A stretch of 64,000 nt of DNA from Breviolum minutum Mf 1.05b.01 (lineage: Eukaryota > Sar > Dinophyceae > Suessiales > Symbiodiniaceae), in NCBI GenBank assembly GCA_000507305.1, contig DF239836.1:94934-158933 (forward strand), written 5' to 3'. The position numbers and the translations under genes are program-made. The notes under the pieces were generated by a model that was not told where the DNA came from, made no database searches, and worked only from the letters and a program-made list of their open reading frames with translations. Below, one piece after another: positions 57,503 to 64,000 of this stretch (within the stretch, counting starts at the first letter, position 1; each line of letters starts with the position of its first letter).

Positions 57503-57741
57503 CTTGGAAAGACCTGGATGAACCAGATCAAGAGGGTTTGAAACAAAAACCTAAAGCCAGACTCATCATTAAAGGTTTTCAGGATCCCGACCTCCTGTCA
57601 CTTCAAAGAGATTCCCCCACTTTGAGTAATTCTAATCGAAACATGATTTTGGCTCTGAGTGCTCAATATGGTTGGTCCATATCTGCAGGGGATATCAAAA
57701 CGGCATTTTTTAAACGGAGACAAAACGGAAGCCGGTCGTGA
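57487..57741 (+). pseudogene. Pol part 2: start of reverse transcriptase, shifted frame
   Basis: Encodes MRWVLTWKDLDE through W-S-I-S-A-G-D-I-K-T-A-F, the Copia reverse-transcriptase N-terminus with its first catalytic Asp (D-I-K-T-A-F). It is one base out of phase with the frame upstream and again with the frame downstream, where a run of six T at 57705-57710 has probably gained one base. Confidence 0.8.
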
Positions 57742-59062
57742 TGTTTTTGCCGAACCCCCCGAAGAGGTGAAACAAATGTTGGGAATGAAACCCTGGGAAC
57801 TTTTTAGGATCCTCAAAGCGGTCTATGGGTTGTTGCATGCACCCCGAGAATGGTGGAAGAAACTTGCTTGTGTGTTGGAAGAACAAGGGTGGATTAGGTC
57901 GAAACTTGAACCTTGTGTTTGGCGTTTGTACGATTCTAATGGTAGTTTGTGTGGGCTGATAGGCGGTCATGTTGATGATCTTTTGTGCGGCGGTAAAGGT
58001 AGCTTTTACGAGTCTCACATAAGTCAACTGAGAGAGTCTTTTCCTTTTGGATCATGGAAAGAGGCAAAACGGGAAACGATCGTATTTTGCGGTTGTGAAA
58101 TTTCGCAACGTGTCGATGGGAGCATTGAGTTGAATCAAGAAAGGTATGCTGACAGCATATCGGAAATCAACCTGACTAAGGAAATAAAACAGTGTTTGGA
58201 TGCTCCCGCCACCGAGGCGGAACGAAAGCAACTTAGGGCAGTGTTAGGAGCTTTGTCTTGGCGTGCCACTCAGACGGCACCATGGATGTGTGCCAGTATT
58301 TCATACCTTCAAGGAGCTTTCAAGGAAGCCACTGTACAAGATTTGCTTGACACTAATAAGCTTGTTAGAACCCAGAAGCAGTACAGTAATATTCCTTTGC
58401 TTTTTCCTGTTGGTATTTCTAACCCGGTGTTGGTTACTTTTCATGATGCTTCCTGGGCGAGTCGTAAAGACGGATCCAGTCAAGGAGGTATGTTGTCAGT
58501 TTTGGCTGACGAATCTATAATGGCCGGTGGACTCAGCTCGTTTGCGCCCTTAGCCTGGCAATCTAAGAAGCTACCACGAGTATGCAGAAGTTCCACATCT
58601 GCCGAAGTGCAAATGGCCAGTACAGGCTTAGATGCACATGAGTTTCTCAAACAAATGTTGTTGGAATGGCATAATCCCCATGAAATCCCTTTACACGAGT
58701 TGGATAGTGGTTTGCGGAAAATTAAATCTGTTATTGTTACTGATTCGAAGAATTTTTATGATAGTGTTGTTCGTGTTGTTAGTTCCGGTTTGCAGTTAGA
58801 AGAAAAACGGTTAGCTATTGAAATCATTTCTTTTAAAGAACGCAGGGCGGCTACTGGAACGGAATGTCGATGGGTGGATAGCGATCAACAATTGGCGGAT
58901 TCACTTTCTAAGGCTTTTGAATTTGATGCGATTCTTCATGCCTTTCAGAAACGGAAAATTGCCTTACTGTTTGATCCTATGTTCATGAGTGCTAGGAAGA
59001 AAAGAGCCCAACGAAATCAAACGTCGAAGACCCCGGTTCCCGCTGTTGTTGAAAAATCTTAG
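57705..59062 (+). CDS. Pol part 3: reverse transcriptase and RNase H
   Basis: Back in the original Pol frame. L-N-G-D-K-T-E-A-G-R-D-V-F-A-E-P-P-E follows the T run; the catalytic box is H-V-D-D (Asp codons 57974 and 57977; Tyr is usual at the first place). K-A-V-Y-G-L and P-R-E-W-W are standard thumb-side motifs. RNase H has T-D-S-K-N (Asp 58742) and the closing A-D-S-L-S-K. The stop is TAG 59060-59062. An alternative GTG start at 57659 has no biological support. Confidence 0.85.
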
Positions 59063-59083
59063 TTCCTGGAGATCTGTGTAGAA

Positions 59084-59105
59084 GCTAGAAGAAAATTTTG
59101 AGCTG
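59084..59105 (+). promoter_or_regulatory. weak polypurine tract
   Basis: The purine run agaagaaaa lies about 11 bases before the 3' LTR, where plus-strand priming would start. It is short and not adjacent, so the call is weak. Confidence 0.3.
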
Positions 59106-59383
59106 TGTAAGTTCAATCGTGGAATAGCTTCTACTTGATTCATCTATTGTGGATTCATTTCACAAGATCTTGGCTCAGAGAGCCCGGCATCAGTGTGCGG
59201 TCAGTGAAAACAGTTTAGCCATAGTGCGGCGCTTGGGTGTGATCATCTTAGCTGGAGTCACTATAGCTCTTTTGACTTTCACATACTACTTTCGACTTAG
59301 TGGTACAGTCGACCAATAGTTCTTGGAAACTTCGCCTTTAGTTAGGCAACTGGTTCCTTTAACTCGGCTTGCTCCAATTCACA
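59106..59383 (+). repeat. 3' LTR
   Basis: The 278-bp partner of 51777-52054. The bases after it (catac) do not match those before the 5' LTR (acct plus N), so no target duplication is visible. Confidence 0.95.
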
Positions 59384-59522
59384 CATACCCCACCCCCAGA
59401 AATAAGGGTTTGATAAGGCCATATTAAGGGAAAGGAATGGTTAATAAGCCCTTAGTGAGGCCTTATAATTGTTCTGGGCGTACGTTAGGGTAGGTCAGGG
59501 GGGGTTGGTTGACTCGTCATGA
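59384..59522 (+). repeat. family O inverted-repeat element, right piece
   Basis: Ends in ggggttggttgactcgtcat, the inverted partner of the left piece 7.6 kb upstream. Inside is acccccagaaataaggg with its own inverted mate ccttataattgttctgggcg. Confidence 0.7.
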
Positions 59523-59554
59523 AGACCTTTCAGCCATTTGAGCTCCTCCTACTT

Positions 59555-59672
59555 TCCATTATACTGGTTGGTTTATAAGGATCCTTATATTGGCTTATTA
59601 AAAACACCATAAAATATGGGTAGTTGTTCATCCCCTATACAACCTAAACAACCGTTTGGGCCCTTTTTTCAG
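59555..59672 (-). repeat. family H element, inverted orientation
   Basis: ccattatactggttggttta to aaccgtttgggcccttttt, the reverse of other copies, next to the O piece. Confidence 0.7.
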
Positions 59673-59776
59673 GACGCTCATTCGACACCTTCGTCAAAAA
59701 CGTTTGCTTCGCAAAGCTGCCAGGTTGGTCGCAGCCGCCGCCCCGGAGGTGCAACAAGAACCAATCCAGAAGGCAC

Positions 59777-59946
59777 ATATTGAGCAATGAAAAAAGGGCC
59801 CAAACGGTTGGTTAGGGGATTTGTTGGGGATGAAATACTACCCAGTTATATAGGGATTATAAGGAACCATCAATGAATATTATAAGGATCACTATTAACC
59901 AACCAGTATTTCAATGGAAAGTAAGGCCGTTTTTTTTCGTGGCACA
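59777..59946. repeat. family H element
   Basis: atattgagcaatgaaaaaag to ttttcgtggcaca. Confidence 0.8.
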
Positions 59947-60390
59947 GTTGGATGGGCGGTTATGATCTAAGAGGATCAATCAAGGTATCCCGGATCTACG
60001 GTGAACCCGGCTGGGTTCGTGATCGTAACGATCGTTTGGCATCGTTGGTTTATTTCACCTATTTACCGGACGAAACCAACCTACCTTTTTTTTTGGATGA
60101 AATCGTCCATTTACTAAGTACCAGCAGGACATCCCAGTAGTGAAATTAGATTTGTCTGAGGTCTAAGGTGATTTTTTAATGAATGGTGATTTTATGGGAT
60201 AAAAAGTCACCATCCAAACACTCACCATTTTGGGAGTTGCTATTTTTTGAGGTCACTTTTTCCGAAACACCATTTTTGAGGTCTCAAATCCGGAAAATCA
60301 TTCCCAGAGAGAACATGGAAAAAAAAACAGCACCGAACAGCTTCATCCCGGGTCCGTTGGTTTAAGATTCAACACATCTGAGTGAAGAAT

Positions 60391-60496
60391 TACATTTGGT
60401 AAACTAACATGGCAATGGAAACTGGACCCTTGTGAAGATGTATTCCCTATTGAAAATGGGGATTTTCCATTGCTATGTTTGTTTACCGGAGGGTAA
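60391..60496. repeat. family D element, short subgroup
   Basis: tacatttggtaaactaac to gtttgtttaccggagggta; close to the 51492 copy. Confidence 0.85.
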
Positions 60497-60989
60497 CATT
60501 TGGGGGGTCCGTTCACGGTTTGGGAAAAAAAAAAACGGAAAACGAACTACTGTAACGAAACCTGCAATGCAGGGCCCCCCTGGAGGAGGAGATTTTTATT
60601 CAAAAGCATCATGACTTTAGGTTTCATGTTGAACTTGGGGTGGTTGTACTGATTTTTGTGGAATCTTCCACACATTCTTCCAGAAATTGGTAGCTTAGAA
60701 AGGTAAATACCTCCTTTTTCAGCTTGCGTATTTTCAGCTTCCAGCCGTTGTTAACCTTCGGGGGGGAGTTTTTCATGTTGAGTGCTTGGGATTGGTGGTA
60801 AGGAAGAGCTGAAGCCAACTTTGCTTGGGGACAAGTTTGCAACGAACGATTTCGCTGCTTGGCGTCTGGCAGGTTGGAAATCAACCAGCCTGGTGATTCA
60901 AAGTGACCTTTTTGTGATGGTTAAGTGACCGTTTCAAGGGGTTAAGTGACCTCCAACTAGGAATGAAAAGGGCACTTTGAATCACCTGG

Positions 60990-61102
60990 AGGTGGTGGTT
61001 TCAAAGATTTTTTCATTTTCATCCCGAAAATTGGGGTTTCATGGATCCAATTTGACTTGCGCATATTTTTCAGATGGGTGGTCCAACCAAACCACCAACT
61101 CG
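60990..61102. repeat. family G element
   Basis: ggtggtggtttcaaagattt to ggtccaaccaaaccaccaac. Confidence 0.7.
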
Positions 61103-61220
61103 TCAACGTTTTATTTCAAACAGGTATTCTATGGGATTCACCAATAATTGGTGAAGGTTTGAGAGAATATGCAATAAAAAGTCACCTTATTTTAGGTCTG
61201 ATAGTTGTAGAAGGCAATGT

Positions 61221-61902
61221 ATGCATGGAAATTGGATTTATGTTGAAGTAGCGGTACAACTCTTTACTGAAGGTCGCGGCAGCGTTCTCGGAATGGATGC
61301 AAGTGCAATGGGGTCGTCCTTGCCTCTATGGAAGATAGTAGAAGGATTGCCTTTTCCAGAGCGAAGGCTTGAATCCTTGAAGTACAAAGACTTCACGATC
61401 GTCGACATGAAGGCTGCAACAGTGCTTGGTTATCGTATGCTTAGTGAAATTGCGCAGCCAGCAGCAATACCACTTTGCGACGAGATTTTACAGTACTTAG
61501 GGTCTTCGCGAAGCGACGACGAGTTGTTAACCTTTTCCATGTCGAGTTGTTAACCTTTGCGAATCGCACTAGGCTCAGTTTCATCGACATGGAAATGAAG
61601 CCTCTTAGAGCTTGCACGGTGTTTTTCACTTTTTCACCCCTAAGACTATGTGGCAACGACGCCACTTCGGTTTTTGGGCTCATTTCCTAGCTTTTGAGCT
61701 TGTGGTATGCTATGCCCTACTGCCAGCTATCTTTGTGGACCTGTGGTATCTCTGTTTTTGTCTTCGATGCGGATTTATGTTTGTTAGGATGTTTGTTGGG
61801 TTTTATCTTCAACTCCATAGATGCTGCATTGATTCATTCTACGTTTCTCCTATTTGTAATCCGCTGAGAAAGCGATTTTGCACATGTTTCTCTCTTTTGT
61901 GA
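61221..61902 (+). other. unassigned coding-like island
   Basis: Two consecutive open stretches (61221-61553 and 61612-61902) in DNA richer in GC than its flanks. The first reads V-L-G-M-D-A-S-A-M-G-S-S-L-P-L-W and later KDFTIVDMKAATVLGYRM; the second is hydrophobic and rich in Cys and Phe. A short direct repeat around gagttgttaacc lies between them (61518-61555). Function unknown; it may be a decayed element or a pair of exons. Confidence 0.25.
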
Positions 61903-61975
61903 CAAGTGACAAGCATTGAAGCAACTCAATATTTTAAGTGTTATTTTCCACCTCGCCTGAAACTATTTAATATGG

Positions 61976-62097
61976 CTAATGGTAAATTAGTGGGGTGGGG
62001 CCCGGTGGTTTGGATTCCTGGGACCCCCTTATGAAAGGGATTGTTACTTAGGGGTACCCCTAGAATCCCAAACCACCAATTCACCATTAGTTGATTA
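61976..62097. repeat. family M element
   Basis: ggctaatggtaaattagtgg to accaattcaccattagttga. Confidence 0.85.
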
Positions 62098-62244
62098 ATA
62101 TAGCACATAAACAAAAATTATGCAGGTTCCCTGTTGCGGGTTTCCCATGTTAGTGGTATGAAGAGAACATGTCTCACGTTTTTCAGGAGATCGAACACGT
62201 GTTTTTCCGCAAACATCTCCCCACGAATCACGGATGTTTTTTTT

Positions 62245-62268
62245 TTGTTGTTGTTGTTGTTGTCGTCG

Positions 62269-62312
<44 letters not shown>
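62245..62312. repeat. TTG microsatellite
   Basis: (TTG)n with a TCGTCG interruption, between two family M copies. Confidence 0.95.
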
Positions 62313-62313
<1 letters not shown>

Positions 62314-62321
62314 TTTTAGCT

Positions 62322-62391
62322 AATGGTTAATTGTTGGTTTGGGGCCCGGTGGTTTGGATTCCTAGAATTTCCTTATGAAATGGATTGTTAC
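62322..62391. repeat. family M element, left half
   Basis: gctaatggttaattgttggt to aaatggattgttac. It starts directly after the TTG tract. Confidence 0.75.
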
Positions 62392-63824
62392 AGATTTTTG
62401 AAATGTTTTCCTGTCATGTTGATTTGGGTTGGCCATAATCACCTGAAACAACCCTAGAAAAAAGGAGAAACCCTACATCACCAAGGGACAATACCTGTCA
62501 ATCTTTGGGGTTGATCTTCCCATGTAACAAGGTCCTTATGGTGGACCTCGTGATATAAATTCACAATACCAAAGGACGTAAATTTCCTCAGTCTGATCTC
62601 AAGTGCCAATTTTCATATCCTCGTTTGACCGGAGGTTAAAAGTGCTACACCTGTTGCCAACACGCCCACGACAAATGCCAGCCTTCAGAATGCAGTGCCA
62701 GAGGCAACCAACGTGCCTCGCTTGAAGTTGATGTTGCAGTGATGAATGAAAGCTGTTGTGAAGTTTCATTAAAAACGCTAAAAAGGATTCAGAAGGAATG
62801 ACAGTACCTCAAGAAGTACCTCAAGGGTCTTCAATCAAAAGGTAAGAGCCAGTTCGGTCATTTTTTCTTGCATGCATGAGGGATGGGTGTTTCTTTATGT
62901 TCTATGGGTTGACGCCTGTTGATAGACATTCATTTCCATTCAGAATGATTTAGACATTTAGATTCTTCTTTGTGTGTCATTATATTTTGCAATGAAAACA
63001 GGATTTACTTTCATTTGGTGATCGTGAACCAAGGTGATCGTTTTCGTCCTAAGGATCCGGGGTTGGATTGGACCCCGAAACCAAATTGGCCTAACTTCTT
63101 TTCTTCATGCATGGCGGTTTCTTAATGGGGGGCCCATCCAAGTCCTATCCGTTCCTGGGAGCCAATGCTCCTCCAAGTGGTGGGAGCCATCGAGAGAAAA
63201 CATCCTGGTGGCCGGTTGGTAATTCAGCTTCCGAAGCTCAAATGCTGTGGGAGGAAACTCCAACGGGATTCCCGTGGTCCCGGGAATTTTGGGGAATCCC
63301 CTCCCCAAAAAAAACAAAAAAGAAACGGGATAACTACTAAAAGTTGAAGCTCTTTTCTTTCCCAGGGTGAACTCAAAAGGGAAAGGATGAAATTTTGATG
63401 ATCTTTCACTACCCTTGAACAAAAAGATCTCTCGAAAGAATTGTAAGGGCGAACATGTCCTTTTGCCACACATATCCAAATCAAATGATCCCATGCCAAT
63501 CGTGTAACTTGCACCAGTGCAACGTCAATTTTTTTTGTTTTTTGTTCCCGAAGACTTGGGGTTAAAGATTGAAACACCCGAAACTTTTTTTGTTGCACAT
63601 TTGCTTCACATTTTGGTATCGTAAATCACACTACCACCGGGGCAAGATCTGATATTTTGATATGTGCTAGGGTCTAAACTTATTGAAGGTTCCATTATTT
63701 GCATATCATAGGGGAGAAACTCATCAATCCAATAGTAGGGGTTTATCAAAGGAAGTTTAGTGGCAAACTTCCGATATACGAACTTTTGGGTAGCCTGACA
63801 GGAATAGTAATCATAGCATAGTGT

Positions 63825-63846
63825 CGTAGTAGTAGTAGTAGTAGTC

Positions 63847-63902
<56 letters not shown>

Positions 63903-64000
63903 CAAAGTAGTAGTCAAAGTAGTCGTAGTAGTCATAGTAGTCGTACTAGTAGTAGTCGTCGTAGTAGTAGTAGTAGTAGTCGTAGTAGTAGTCGTAGTAG
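63825..64000. repeat. TAG microsatellite, runs off the window
   Basis: (TAG)n with TCG and TCA interruptions, continuing to the last base. Confidence 0.95.

Larger units (their letters stand above)
51777..59383 (+). mobile_element. Ty1/Copia-class LTR retrotransposon, 7607 bp, nearly complete
   Basis: LTR, primer site, Gag-protease, methyltransferase-like domain, integrase, reverse transcriptase, RNase H, LTR. Integrase before reverse transcriptase is the Copia order. The LTRs read as identical, implying recent insertion, yet the coding region has an in-frame TAG, two frameshifts and a changed integrase catalytic residue. It is inserted in a family O inverted-repeat element. Copia elements with captured cytosine methyltransferases are reported from Symbiodinium (de Mendoza and colleagues, 2018, recalled, not checked). 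Confidence 0.92.

Noticed and set aside
57705-57714. T-TTA-AAC slippery site as a programmed frameshift signal
   Set aside because: The frame change needed here is +1, while this heptamer supports -1 slippage, and its codon phase is that of the downstream frame.
63606-63935. Minus-strand ORF with poly-Thr
   Set aside because: Translation of the TAG microsatellite.

Overview
The window looks like nuclear DNA of a dinoflagellate, most likely of the Suessiales/Symbiodiniaceae group. Three things point there. Introns use GT, GC and GA donors in similar measure and end in AG followed by a G. An LTR retrotransposon of the Ty1/Copia class carries a cytosine-methyltransferase-like domain before its integrase, a combination reported in Symbiodinium. 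The DNA between exons is packed with short inverted-repeat elements and triplet microsatellites. The genus cannot be fixed from the sequence.

From about 2.6 to 32.5 kb, plus strand, there is a host gene that no long ORF reveals. At least 23 exons of 24 to 102 nt (about 1.1 kb of coding sequence over 30 kb) join in phase into one six-helix voltage-gated cation channel: S1 near 5.7 kb, S2 at 8.3 and 8.9 kb, S3 at 10.8 and 12.8 kb, S4 at 14.9 and 15.5 kb, S5 at 18.3 and 19.8 kb, pore loop at 21.0 and 23.0 kb, S6 at 23.9 and 24.9 kb, then an EF-hand-like regulatory region from 26.8 to 32.5 kb. The 5' end and the last exon boundary are open. The introns are made largely of non-autonomous elements, many nested in one another.

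From 32.6 to 51.5 kb I find no gene I can support. The stretch is a mosaic of the same repeat families plus a 0.5 kb CAA/CAG/CAC tract at 43.1 kb.

From 51.78 to 59.38 kb lies a nearly complete 7.6 kb Copia retrotransposon with two 278-bp LTRs that read as identical. Gag-protease and the start of Pol are in one frame, split by a single TAG. Pol holds a methyltransferase-like domain, an integrase whose catalytic glutamate position is serine, and a reverse transcriptase/RNase H cut by two compensating frameshifts. A 225-codon ORF lies in another frame inside Pol between integrase and reverse transcriptase. The element sits inside an older inverted-repeat element (family O), halves of which flank it.

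From 59.4 to 64 kb there are more repeats, a small unassigned coding-like island at 61.2-61.9 kb, a TTG tract, and a TAG tract running off the window end.

Repeat families are given working letters A-R here; the letters are mine and do not refer to any database.
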